A DNA stretch of 64,000 nucleotides. It comes from Gabonibacter massiliensis. GTDB lineage: Bacteria > Bacteroidota > Bacteroidia > Bacteroidales > Marinifilaceae. The position numbers and the translations under genes were made by a program. The stretch spans positions 2,149,110 to 2,213,109 of the forward strand of contig LN913013.1 in assembly GCA_001487125.1 (NCBI GenBank), in the 5' to 3' direction. Below the pieces are notes generated by a model. That model saw nothing but the letters and a program-made list of their open reading frames with translations. It made no database searches and was not told where the DNA came from. Shown piece after piece: positions 55,193 to 63,613 of this stretch (within the stretch, counting starts at the first letter, position 1; every line of letters begins with the position of its first letter).

Positions 55193-56506
55193 TTATATTA
55201 TAGATTTTTTAATACGCGGGAAACGGCGGAAAAACTCTTCTGTTAAAACTTCCCTGAAATCAGGGTGGGCAATCCGAATCAGGCTTTCGGCTCTTTGCCG
55301 GAGAGTTTTGCCTTTTAAGGAGGCGATGCCGTATTCGGTAATCACGTAGTCCACGTCGTTGCGGGAAGTAGATACGGCAGCTCCTGGTGCAAGGAAAGGG
55401 ACAATGCGTGATGTCTTTCCTTTGGCTGCAGTGGAGGGTATGGCCATGATGGAGATCCCCTTTTCCGACATGGCGGTACCTCGTACATAGTCTACTTGTC
55501 CTCCCACTCCGCTGAATTGCTTCGATCCGATACACTCGGAACCTACTTGCCCGGAAAGATCGACTTCAATACAGGAATTAATGGATACCATTTGATTGTT
55601 TTGGCAAATAACCCGGGGATTGTTCACATAGTTTACCGGATATAACTCTACATTGGGATTTTTGTCCGCAAAATCATAAAGACGTTTACTTCCCATGAGG
55701 AAGGTTGCAACCAGTTTTCCGGGATGTAAGGTTTTTCGTCTTCCGTTGATAATTCCTTGTTCCACCAGATCAACGACTCCGTCCGAGAACATTTCAGTAT
55801 GGATGCCAAGGTCTTTTTTGTTTTTGAGGCATTGGAGTACGGCATCTGGGATAGCTCCGATGCCCAATTGCAGAGTGGAACCATCTTCGATGAGGGAGGC
55901 GCAATGTTGTCCGATCGCTTGTTCTACTTCTCCGATTTTAGGGGTGGGCAGTTCAAAAAGAGGGAGAGAAGTTTCCACGATATAATCGAGTTTGGAAATA
56001 TGAATGAAGTTATCTCCGCCCACTTGAGGCATCTGTTCGTTTATTTCGGCTATGACTATGCGAGCAGCTTCTGCTGCCGGTTTGGTGTAGTCGGAAGATA
56101 CGCCGAAACTGCAAAAACCGTTTTTATCCGGGGGACTGAGGTGTACCACTGCAACGTCAACCGGTAGGATCCCGTTTTGGAAAAAGAAGGGTAATTCATG
56201 GAAAAAGCAAGGTAAGAAATCGGCCCGGTCTTTTTCCACTGCAAGTCGAGAATTGGCTCCGACGAAGTTCGTGTTATGGCGGAAATGACACTCCAGTTTT
56301 TCTTGCATATAATTGCCGTCTCCGAGGCAGAGCATATGATAGATCTCCACGTCTTGATAATTGTCGGCATGGGCGACCAATGCTTGCGGAATTTCCCGGG
56401 GAACTCCGGCCGCATGAGCAAATACAACTCGGTTTTTGTTATGAATCGCTTTGATTGCCTCCTCGGCCGAGGTTCGCTTTTCTTTATATAGTTTTTTCCA
56501 GTTCAT
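55193..56506 (-). CDS. abfT: 4-Hydroxybutyrate CoA-transferase
   Basis: The enzyme moves CoA from acetyl-CoA or butyryl-CoA to 4-hydroxybutyrate. The 437-residue protein belongs to the acetyl-CoA hydrolase/transferase (Cat1/AbfT) family. The catalytic glutamate is Glu238 in LGIHTEMFSDGVVDL, the same position as in the Clostridium aminobutyricum enzyme. GIGAIPDAVL precedes it, and the CoA-contact segment GVGGQVDYVRG lies near residue 340. It overlaps the NifU-like gene by 4 bases. In a butyrate producer it could also release butyrate from butyryl-CoA; that is inference. Confidence 0.93.
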   Translation of the reverse strand: MNWKKLYKEKRTSAEEAIKAIHNKNRVVFAHAAGVPREIPQALVAHADNYQDVEIYHMLCLGDGNYMQEKLECHFRHNTNFVGANSRLAVEKDRADFLPCFFHELPFFFQNGILPVDVAVVHLSPPDKNGFCSFGVSSDYTKPAAEAARIVIAEINEQMPQVGGDNFIHISKLDYIVETSLPLFELPTPKIGEVEQAIGQHCASLIEDGSTLQLGIGAIPDAVLQCLKNKKDLGIHTEMFSDGVVDLVEQGIINGRRKTLHPGKLVATFLMGSKRLYDFADKNPNVELYPVNYVNNPRVICQNNQMVSINSCIEVDLSGQVGSECIGSKQFSGVGGQVDYVRGTAMSEKGISIMAIPSTAAKGKTSRIVPFLAPGAAVSTSRNDVDYVITEYGIASLKGKTLRQRAESLIRIAHPDFREVLTEEFFRRFPRIKKSII

Positions 56507-56829
56507 GGTTTATTGTATTTTAATAATTGTTTGGCTAAGTCCAATAACTCTGAGTCTGTTTCGTTTATCAACAAGATTTTTCCGATTTTTTCTTCCAACT
56601 CCCTCGAAAGTATTACTCGAACTGTTTGTTCGATGGTCATTTGGGCTGCCGGACAGTGGTGACAGGTTCCGAGGAGAGATATGCAAATATCTCTTCCCCA
56701 GATTTCCCGGACCATTATATCCCCGCCATGCTTCCGGAGCAGAGGACGAATGTACCGGGAGATGACCTGTTCTACTCTAACAGAAAAAAAGGTATTTTGA
56801 GTATTTCTACTTTCGGTTTCTGCTTTCAT
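56503..56829 (-). CDS. NifU C-terminal-like Fe-S scaffold/carrier
   Basis: The 108-residue protein has the NifU-like fold: RPLLRKHGGDIMVREIWGRD near 28-47, and the cluster motif CHHC at residues 56-59 in LLGTCHHCPAAQMTIEQTV. Such domains carry iron-sulfur clusters to target enzymes. It overlaps the dehydratase gene (upstream) by 23 bases and the CoA-transferase by 4. Since 4-hydroxybutyryl-CoA dehydratase needs a [4Fe-4S] cluster, a dedicated carrier role is plausible but unproven. Confidence 0.85.
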   Translation of the reverse strand: MKAETESRNTQNTFFSVRVEQVISRYIRPLLRKHGGDIMVREIWGRDICISLLGTCHHCPAAQMTIEQTVRVILSRELEEKIGKILLINETDSELLDLAKQLLKYNKP

Positions 56830-58270
56830 CGATTTTTGCGATTACTTTTGCCAACTCTTTTTTGCCTTCGATATTACCTTGACGGGAAATCATAATGCGT
56901 TGGGCCTGAGGAGATCCTGCTCCGTGCATGGACTCCGTCCGGTAGCCTACTGCGGCGGTTCCCAAAGTGATGTTTTCAATTAAACGTAGGATTCGCATCC
57001 GGTTTTCCGTGTCTTTTCCGCAAGCCCCTTGTAGATATTTTTTCACGTACACACCTATTTCGGGATGATGCAAATCTTGTTCCGAGGGCATGGTTACCAT
57101 AAGACCTCCTGCGATGTCTTCTGCTAAGCGGGCTATTTCATAGGGCATTCGGGTAACGTTTTGTTTACATACGTTAGCTAACAGGAGGTCTATTTGATAG
57201 TTTCCTGCCTGAGTCGGATTCCCTTCGGAGGAACAGGCTATACCGCAGGCGTAAAGGGTTTCGTTGAGGTGAATCATTTCGATTAATTTCTCTTTGATAT
57301 GGTTGGCTTTAGTTGTACCGTTGTATTCGGTTGCAAGGGCGGCAGCTCCGATTAGTACGTCCCCGACGCCGACTTTACATCCTCCGTAAGATTGGCGATG
57401 ATACCCGGCAAAACGTTCCACCATCATTCCGGCAAAGTCGTATTCTTTGCACATGAAAACCCGTTCGTTCGGAACGAATACGTCATCGAATACGACCAAA
57501 GCTTCGTGGCCTCCGAATTGAGAGTTTCCTACGTCGATGTCCGCATCTTTTTCCATTTTTCGGGTATCGCACGATTGACGACCGTAGATCATGAACACTC
57601 CTTCGGCATCAGAAGGAACAGCAAATGAAACGGCATAATCTTTATCGTTTTCTTTCATGGCGACCGTGGGCATGACCAGGTGTTCGTGGGAATTTACGGC
57701 TCCGGTTTGGTGGGCTTTCGCTCCTCGAACGATGATTCCGTCGGGACGTACCTCTTTAATATGTAAATATAAATCGGGGTCTTCTTGTTGAGAGGGAGAG
57801 AGGCTACGATCGCCTTTCGGATCGGTCATGGCTCCGTCTACCGTCAAATCATTATCCTGAACATATTTCATGTATTCGATAAACCGTTGATGGTAATTTG
57901 TGCCGTAGGCTTTATCCATTTCAAAAGTAGTTGAGAAAATGGCGTTAAAAGCGTCCATACCGACACAACGTTGGAAGCAAGCTGCAGTTTTTTGTCCTAC
58001 TAAACGCTGCATCTTTACCTTGTTTTTCAGATCCTCGCTATTTTGATGAAGGTGGCAGAAACGATTTATGATTTTGCCCGTCAGATTGGATTTGGCTGTC
58101 ATTAAATCTTTGTACTCCTCTTTTTCGGCCAGTTCGTAAGTCATCGCTACTGAATTCATGGAGGGGCGAATCATCGGATGATCGACCGGATTTTTAATCA
58201 ATTCTCCCATAAAATAGACCTTAAGGTTTAATTTCCGGAGACTTTCAACATACTGCTCTTTTGTCATCAT
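56807..58270 (-). CDS. abfD: 4-Hydroxybutyryl-CoA dehydratase / vinylacetyl-CoA isomerase
   Basis: This FAD and [4Fe-4S] enzyme dehydrates 4-hydroxybutyryl-CoA to crotonyl-CoA by a ketyl-radical mechanism. The 487-residue protein keeps all four cluster ligands, one position earlier than in the Clostridium aminobutyricum numbering: Cys98 and Cys102 in AACFQRCVG, His291 and Cys298 in GYHRQSYGGCKVG. It is the first gene after the third cobalamin riboswitch, though the leader is unusually long (about 370 bases). The product crotonyl-CoA feeds butyrate formation; the reductase genes are not in this window. Confidence 0.96.
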   Translation of the reverse strand: MMTKEQYVESLRKLNLKVYFMGELIKNPVDHPMIRPSMNSVAMTYELAEKEEYKDLMTAKSNLTGKIINRFCHLHQNSEDLKNKVKMQRLVGQKTAACFQRCVGMDAFNAIFSTTFEMDKAYGTNYHQRFIEYMKYVQDNDLTVDGAMTDPKGDRSLSPSQQEDPDLYLHIKEVRPDGIIVRGAKAHQTGAVNSHEHLVMPTVAMKENDKDYAVSFAVPSDAEGVFMIYGRQSCDTRKMEKDADIDVGNSQFGGHEALVVFDDVFVPNERVFMCKEYDFAGMMVERFAGYHRQSYGGCKVGVGDVLIGAAALATEYNGTTKANHIKEKLIEMIHLNETLYACGIACSSEGNPTQAGNYQIDLLLANVCKQNVTRMPYEIARLAEDIAGGLMVTMPSEQDLHHPEIGVYVKKYLQGACGKDTENRMRILRLIENITLGTAAVGYRTESMHGAGSPQAQRIMISRQGNIEGKKELAKVIAKIDESRNRK

Positions 58271-58482
58271 GGTTTCTTGGATTTTAATTTATAATATAGG
58301 TGATTACTGAAAAAAGTACGTAATAAGATAATGAATCCGGCCTGCTGTGGAGAAAATAGGGAAGGATTGAAGAGAAGGTGCGAAGATATGGAAGGAATGT
58401 GTGTATTTCTCGCATTCTCAACAGAGCAATACACGTGATCCCTCCGGATAATAAAGAAGAGATCCTCTTTTTCAATACATGA

Positions 58483-58517
58483 AAAAGAGATACTTGCATC
58501 TCTTTTGGTAAAGAGAT
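58483..58517 (-). promoter_or_regulatory. Mutually exclusive hairpins in the abf leader
   Basis: The arm 58498-58506 can pair either with 58483-58491 (9 bp, 6-base loop) or, by its bases 58498-58505, with 58510-58517 (8 bp, 4-base loop). On the minus strand the first hairpin runs into TTTTTC, like a terminator, and the second would prevent it. This may be an expression platform about 130 bases after the B12 box. Confidence 0.45.
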
Positions 58518-58639
58518 ACCTGGATGTTTTAGCAATCATAATTTACCTGTCACACGGACATTAAACATCATTTAAATTACAATGAAAAAATTCGCACATT
58601 CCCTATGCTCTAATTCCCCAAAGCAACGGGACTGATTTT

Positions 58640-58815
58640 GCTTGGCAGGTCTTCTGACTTGTTCCAGAAATTGCGGCCTTCCCTTTTCTTGTTGAAAAAG
58701 TGACCATTAGATTGCAATTTCCCTTTTGGAGGAACTTACAGCTGAGGGTTCAGCTCCGGATTTTCACCGGATTCCCTATTCAATTTATTCCCCCGTGGGA
58801 GGATAAATCACCTAA
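58640..58815 (-). ncRNA. Cobalamin riboswitch controlling the 4-hydroxybutyrate (butyrate) operon
   Basis: Read on the minus strand the leader shows AATAGGGAATCCGGTGAAAA, GCTGTAAG, GGGAAGG and the B12 box AGTCAGAAGACCTGCC (complement of 58644-58659). The usual GCCACTG element is degenerate here (GGTCACTT). The only genes downstream on this strand before a terminator are abfD, the NifU-like gene, abfT, 4hbD and sucD. The same B12 box occurs before btuB and nrdD in this window. Confidence 0.92.
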
Positions 58816-58821
58816 GCGATA

Positions 58822-58829
58822 CAAAGGTA
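58822..58829 (-). promoter_or_regulatory. -7 element of the abf riboswitch transcript
   Basis: The minus strand reads TACCTTTG, fitting TAnnTTTG, immediately 5' of the riboswitch. No convincing -33 TTG is present. Confidence 0.55.
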
Positions 58830-58917
58830 TGTAAATAAAATTGTATTCCTACTTTTTTCAGTAAATTTTATTGAAAAGTCCTTTTGCGAAAAATAATAGG
58901 GAGGAGAAAAAACTAAT

Positions 58918-58954
58918 AAAAAACGTTACCTATATAGAACAGGTAACGTTTTTT
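58918..58954 (-). terminator. Rho-independent terminator of pgk
   Basis: A 14-bp stem (58918-58931 with 58941-58954) including A and T runs, 34 bases after the pgk stop codon. It separates pgk from the abf operon transcript. Confidence 0.88.
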
Positions 58955-58987
58955 ATTGACTATTCGGAAAAAGTTCCGTTATTTCGA

Positions 58988-60181
58988 TTATTCTTCCCGG
59001 ATAGCCGTGATTCCGGGGAGCTTTTTACCCTCGATGTATTCGAGCAATGCACCGCCTCCCGTAGAGACGTAGCTGACTTTGTCGGCTAAACCGAATTGGT
59101 TGATGGCTGCGACCGAGTCTCCTCCGCCGATAAGCGAGAAGGCCCCTTTTTCGGTTGCTTTCACGATGGCTTCGGCGATGGCTTTTGTTCCCTCGGCAAA
59201 TTTGGGGATCTCAAACACGCCTACGGGACCGTTCCAAAGAATGGTTTTTGAATTTTCGATGATTTTTGCAAATTCCTTTCGGGTTTCCGGGCCGATGTCC
59301 AAACCTTCCCAGCCGTCCGGGATATTCATGGGGTCTACAATTTGAGTGTGGGCGTCCTGACTGAAAGCGTCGGCGGCTAATGTTTGGTTGGAAAGCACTA
59401 AATTAACCCCCTTTTCTTTGGCGATTTTTAGGATATCGAGGGCTAAATCCAGTTTATCTTCTTCGCAAATCGAATTTCCGATATGACCACCCAATGCTTT
59501 TTTAAAAGTATAAGTCATACCACCGCCCAAAATCAGGTTATCCACCTTGTCCATCAGATTCATGATGATATCGATTTTAGAGGACACTTTCGAACCTCCC
59601 ATGATGGCTGTAAAAGGACGGGTCGGATTGTGCATTACTTTATCCACGCTTTCTAATTCTCCTTTCATGACATAACCGAAAAGTTTGTCGTTCGGGAAAA
59701 ATTCGGCGATCACGGCAGTTGAGGCATGGGCCCGGTGGGCGGTTCCGAAGGCGTCGTTGATCCATACGTCTCCTAAAGAGGCCAGTTCTTTGGCAAATTG
59801 TTTGTCCCCTTTTTCTTCCTCTTTGTGGAAACGAAGGTTTTCCAATAGAAGTACTTCTCCCGGTTTTAAATCGGCTGCCATCTTTTGGGCTTGTTCTCCG
59901 ACACAATCTTCCGCGAATTTAACAGGGGTATGCAATAACTCCTCTAAGTGCTTTTGAATATGTTTCAAAGAAAACTTATCCTCCGGTCCGTTTTTCGGAC
60001 GTCCCAAATGAGACATGAGAATAACAGAACCTCCTTTTTCCAATACTTTTTTTATCGTTGGAATGGCAGCCCGCATGCGGGTATCATCTGTAATTTCGAA
60101 TTTGTCATTCATAGGTACGTTGAAGTCGACTCGAATTAACGCCCTTTTGTTTTTAAAATTGTAATTGTCAATCGTCTGCAT
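58988..60181 (-). CDS. pgk: Phosphoglycerate kinase
   Basis: This glycolytic enzyme makes ATP from 1,3-bisphosphoglycerate. The N-terminal signature [13 protein letters not shown] is near residues 14-26, followed by [16 protein letters not shown]. The C-terminal nucleotide site includes [10 protein letters not shown] and [11 protein letters not shown]. At 397 residues the length is normal. It is monocistronic, with a strong terminator and an imperfect -7 element (TACCTTTA on the minus strand near 60224-60231). Confidence 0.97.
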   Translation of the reverse strand: MQTIDNYNFKNKRALIRVDFNVPMNDKFEITDDTRMRAAIPTIKKVLEKGGSVILMSHLGRPKNGPEDKFSLKHIQKHLEELLHTPVKFAEDCVGEQAQKMAADLKPGEVLLLENLRFHKEEEKGDKQFAKELASLGDVWINDAFGTAHRAHASTAVIAEFFPNDKLFGYVMKGELESVDKVMHNPTRPFTAIMGGSKVSSKIDIIMNLMDKVDNLILGGGMTYTFKKALGGHIGNSICEEDKLDLALDILKIAKEKGVNLVLSNQTLAADAFSQDAHTQIVDPMNIPDGWEGLDIGPETRKEFAKIIENSKTILWNGPVGVFEIPKFAEGTKAIAEAIVKATEKGAFSLIGGGDSVAAINQFGLADKVSYVSTGGGALLEYIEGKKLPGITAIREE

Positions 60182-60360
60182 ATTATTTATGTTTAGATAT
60201 ATTCTTACGTAATTGTCATGATAAAGGTATGTATAAAATGAATTTAAACAAAGAAAAAAAGTGAAAAGGCTATCGGGGAGTCGGTTTGTCGGGAAATGAG
60301 AGAGAAAATTTGTAGGTCTCGAAAAAAATGCAGACTTTAGCTATTTATAGGATACATCAG

Positions 60361-60798
60361 ATGGATAAACGTGAATTTTTTATGAAAAAGGCTTTGGAAG
60401 AAGCCTATATTGCTCAGTCGGAAGGGGAGATCCCCGTGGGAGCGATTATTGTTTGCAAGGATAAAATTATTGCCAGGGCCCATAATCAAACCGAGAGATT
60501 GAATGATGTGACGGCTCACGCGGAAATGTTGGCGATTACATCGGCAACCGCTTCGTTAGGAGGAAAATATTTAAATGACTGTACGCTTTACGTGACGATG
60601 GAACCATGTACTATGTGCGGGGGGGCTTTAGCGTGGGCTCAGTTGGGAGAGTTAGTGTATGGAGCATCGGACCCGCACCGGGGATACGCGAGGCTGACTC
60701 CCCCTATACTTCACCCGAAGACCAAAGTGGTTGCCGGAGTGTTGGGCGAAGCATGCGCCGATTTACTGAAGGCATTTTTTGTTCGTAAACGTGATTAA
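60361..60798 (+). CDS. tadA: tRNA-specific adenosine deaminase
   Basis: The enzyme converts adenosine 34 of tRNA-Arg(ACG) to inosine. The zinc and catalytic residues are HAE at 53-55 and PCTMC at 82-86, and GEIPVGAIIV precedes them. ATG 60361 gives 145 residues, the usual length; ATG 60328 would add eleven. Related guanine or cytosine deaminases share the motif, but the PVGA-type N-terminus and PCTMCGGAL favour TadA. It lies before ruvB, which has its own promoter. Confidence 0.9.
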   Translation: MDKREFFMKKALEEAYIAQSEGEIPVGAIIVCKDKIIARAHNQTERLNDVTAHAEMLAITSATASLGGKYLNDCTLYVTMEPCTMCGGALAWAQLGELVYGASDPHRGYARLTPPILHPKTKVVAGVLGEACADLLKAFFVRKRD

Positions 60799-60810
60799 TT
60801 CTTTCCCGCA

Positions 60811-60841
60811 TTGTATATGCGATGGAGTTTTTATACATTTG
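60811..60841 (+). promoter_or_regulatory. Bacteroidota promoter of ruvB
   Basis: TTG (60811-60813) and TACATTTG (60834-60841) are 20 bases apart, a full match. The leader to the ruvB ATG would be about 60 bases. Confidence 0.75.
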
Positions 60842-60910
60842 AGACTCGAAAAAGAAAACGACGAATCCTTTAGGCAGGGATTCGGTTTTGAAACAGGTAA
60901 AAAAAAATAG

Positions 60911-61933
60911 ATGGCTGGATTTGATATAAGAAGCGGGAATGTTCCTGAAAGTGAGAAAGAGTTGGAGAAGGCGTTACGCCCCTTGACCTTTCGTGATTTC
61001 CAGGGACAAAAAAAGATTGTGGATAATTTAGAGATTTTTGTACAGGCGGCCAAAATGAGAGACGAGTCGTTGGATCATGTCTTATTACATGGGCCTCCCG
61101 GGTTGGGAAAGACAACTTTATCTGCTATTATTGCCAATGAGTTGGGAGTAGGAATAAAGATTACCTCCGGACCGGTGCTGGATAAGCCGGGCGATTTAGC
61201 CGGCTTACTGACTAATTTGGAAACGAACGATGTCCTTTTTATTGACGAGATTCATCGGTTGAGCCCTATCGTGGAAGAGTATCTCTATTCGGCCATGGAG
61301 GATTTTAAAATCGATATTATGATCGATAAAGGACCGGCTGCCCGTTCCGTACAAATACAATTGAATCCTTTTACCTTGATAGGAGCCACTACCCGTAGCG
61401 GTTTGCTGACGGCCCCTTTGCGTGCTCGCTTTGGTATTAACAGTCATTTGGAATATTACGACCTGGATATTTTGACGGGAATTATCGAACGTTCCGCTTC
61501 TATCCTGAACGTGAAGATAACAAGCCAGGCTTCGAAAGAGATTGCTTCGAGAAGCCGAGGGACACCCCGTATCGCGAATGCCCTGTTGAGGAGAGTACGC
61601 GATTTTGCGATGGTAAAAGGAAATGGTGTTATCGATCATGAGATCACTCAATATGCTCTTGAAGCTTTGAATATCGATAAATTCGGTTTGGATGAGATGG
61701 ATAATAAAATTCTGCTGACCATTATCGATAAGTTTAAGGGAGGTCCTGTCGGATTGACAACCATAGCTACTGCAGTAAGTGAAGACCCCGGCACGTTAGA
61801 AGAGGTTTATGAACCTTTTCTGATTAAAGAGGGGTTTCTGAAAAGAACTCCCCGGGGACGCGAAGTGACGGATCTGGCCTATAAACACCTAAAAAAGGAC
61901 CAGGTAAAGAATGATCAACCCACGCTTTTTTAG
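60911..61933 (+). CDS. ruvB: Holliday junction branch-migration helicase RuvB
   Basis: RuvB is the AAA+ motor of the RuvAB complex in recombination repair. The 340-residue protein has Walker [10 protein letters not shown] at 61-69 and Walker [12 protein letters not shown] near 112-122. Sensor 1 lies in [11 protein letters not shown] and the arginine finger in LRARFGI. A winged-helix domain is at the C-terminus ([20 protein letters not shown]). It stands alone between its own promoter and the downstream kinase. ruvA and ruvC are not in the window. Confidence 0.97.
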   Translation: MAGFDIRSGNVPESEKELEKALRPLTFRDFQGQKKIVDNLEIFVQAAKMRDESLDHVLLHGPPGLGKTTLSAIIANELGVGIKITSGPVLDKPGDLAGLLTNLETNDVLFIDEIHRLSPIVEEYLYSAMEDFKIDIMIDKGPAARSVQIQLNPFTLIGATTRSGLLTAPLRARFGINSHLEYYDLDILTGIIERSASILNVKITSQASKEIASRSRGTPRIANALLRRVRDFAMVKGNGVIDHEITQYALEALNIDKFGLDEMDNKILLTIIDKFKGGPVGLTTIATAVSEDPGTLEEVYEPFLIKEGFLKRTPRGREVTDLAYKHLKKDQVKNDQPTLF

Positions 61934-62013
61934 ACAATTAGCCATGCAAACGTTATATGGTTAAATTGTGTTAATAGTAGGAAATGTTAAAATTGAATTG
62001 TTAAATTTGTGGT

Positions 62014-63552
62014 ATGAGAAAACAACAGATTATCATATTGGGTGTTGTGTTTGGTCTCTCGTTATTTGGATTAATTCTGCTTCAGACAAGCTATTTTCAG
62101 ACCGCCTTTGAAGTAAAAAAAGAGCAGTTTGATTATACCGTCAATAAAGTGATGGATGAGGTTGTTGATTATATCCGGGGAAAAGTGAAGATGAATCGCA
62201 TTGCAGAGGGGAACAATCTGTTGAAAAGTTCAGAGGATGGTGTAGAAGATACTCGAATGTACGTGGATCCGAAGCGGAAAATCGCTTCTAAGAACGATCC
62301 TAATTTGATGTTTAGTTCTGTACTGAGTTTGATTGATGATGACTCGGATGTGCAGGATGTCAGTGATTTTGTAGGTCGTAAGGTAACCAAAGATAATTTA
62401 TCGACCTCTCTTGCAAAATTGCAACAGCAGATTAAGGAACGTTTGGGAAAGGATTATGTGCTGGTCGTAGAGGAGGGGAATAAACCGGAACGAATGATAG
62501 AGGGCAGGATGGATGTGAATGATTTGTACGGTTTTATCGGAAATGCTCTGATCGATAACGGTATTCGTAGCTCGTTTGAGTTCGGGATAAAAGAGAATGG
62601 AAAGTTCGTGTTGGCCTCTAAAAACTTTTTAAGTCAACAGGATCGATATTGGGATAAGAGAATTTTCCCGGGTGAAAAAGGAGGAACGGTACTGTATTTG
62701 AGGTTTCCTGATTTGGCAGGAGATGCGGCGAGTTCTTTGTGGATGCTGTTACCCAGTATATTGATCACATTCGCTTTGTTGTTTTGTTCTGTATTCTGTT
62801 TAGTGGTTATTATTCGTCAGAAAAAACTATCGGTAATAAAGAATGACTTTATTAACAATATGACTCATGAATTTAAAACCCCGATAGCGACGATCTCTTT
62901 GGCTTCACAGATGTTGAAGGACGGAGCTGTAACGAATACGCCGGAAACCATTGACCGGGTCGCTACCATTATTCGGGACGAGAGTAAACGTTTGACTTAT
63001 CAGGTGGAACGGGTGTTGCAAACCGCTCTTTTTACGGAAACGAGGATGAAGTTAAAATTGAAAAAGATCAATATAAATGACATTATAGAAGATTTGTTAC
63101 CTAAATTTATCTTGCGGGTGGAGGATAAAGGAGGTAAAATGTTCGGTCACCTGGAGGCTGAAAATGACGAGGTATTGGCCGATGAGGTTCATATAACGAA
63201 CGTCATTTCTAATCTGGTTGACAATGCTATTAAGTATTGTATCCGGGCTCCGGAGATCTCAATCTATACGCGAAATAGGAATCATGAGATTGTTATTAGT
63301 GTGATTGATAATGGCATAGGAATTGCTAAGAAAGATCAAAAATTGATCTTTGAACGTTTTTATCGCGTGTCGACAGGAAATTTGCATGACGTGAAAGGTT
63401 TTGGGCTGGGCCTTTCGTACGTGAAAAAGATCGTGGAAGCACACGGAGGAAACATTGACGTGGAAAGTTCCCCGGATAAAGGGAGCTGTTTTGACATTAT
63501 TTTACCATTAACATCAAAAAAACAAAAGGTAAAGAGAACCTTATTTTTCTAA
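62014..63552 (+). CDS. rprX: Sensor histidine kinase (RprX-like)
   Basis: The inner-membrane kinase of 512 residues has transmembrane helices near 7-27 and 245-268 flanking a periplasmic sensor of about 215 residues. The H-box is FINNMTHEFKTPIATISLAS, with its histidine near residue 286. The N-box lies in VISNLVDNAIKYC, then VIDNGIGIAKKDQKLIFERF and the G-box GFGLGLSYVKKIVEAHGG. No HAMP domain is obvious. A response regulator starts 61 bases later. A TAAATTTG just 5 bases before ATG would make the transcript nearly leaderless if it is real. The call is by similarity to Bacteroides RprX. Confidence 0.9.
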   Translation: MRKQQIIILGVVFGLSLFGLILLQTSYFQTAFEVKKEQFDYTVNKVMDEVVDYIRGKVKMNRIAEGNNLLKSSEDGVEDTRMYVDPKRKIASKNDPNLMFSSVLSLIDDDSDVQDVSDFVGRKVTKDNLSTSLAKLQQQIKERLGKDYVLVVEEGNKPERMIEGRMDVNDLYGFIGNALIDNGIRSSFEFGIKENGKFVLASKNFLSQQDRYWDKRIFPGEKGGTVLYLRFPDLAGDAASSLWMLLPSILITFALLFCSVFCLVVIIRQKKLSVIKNDFINNMTHEFKTPIATISLASQMLKDGAVTNTPETIDRVATIIRDESKRLTYQVERVLQTALFTETRMKLKLKKININDIIEDLLPKFILRVEDKGGKMFGHLEAENDEVLADEVHITNVISNLVDNAIKYCIRAPEISIYTRNRNHEIVISVIDNGIGIAKKDQKLIFERFYRVSTGNLHDVKGFGLGLSYVKKIVEAHGGNIDVESSPDKGSCFDIILPLTSKKQKVKRTLFF

Positions 63553-63613
63553 TTTCGTATATTTTTTCAGAGAATTTAAAACGATATAGAGAATTATTTA
63601 AAACAACATAGCT

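Larger units (their letters stand above)
58271..58987 (-). other. Leader of the abf operon and the pgk intergenic region
   Basis: This 717-base stretch holds the cobalamin riboswitch and its -7 element, a 370-base leader before abfD with alternating hairpins, and the pgk terminator. Two short minus-strand frames in the leader (starting near 58539 and 58535) have no recognisable protein character. Confidence 0.7.

Noticed and set aside
58267-58539. Open frame of 90 codons between the third riboswitch and abfD
   Set aside because: The translation has no domain, no sensible composition and overlaps the hairpin-rich leader and the abfD start. It is more likely untranslated leader.
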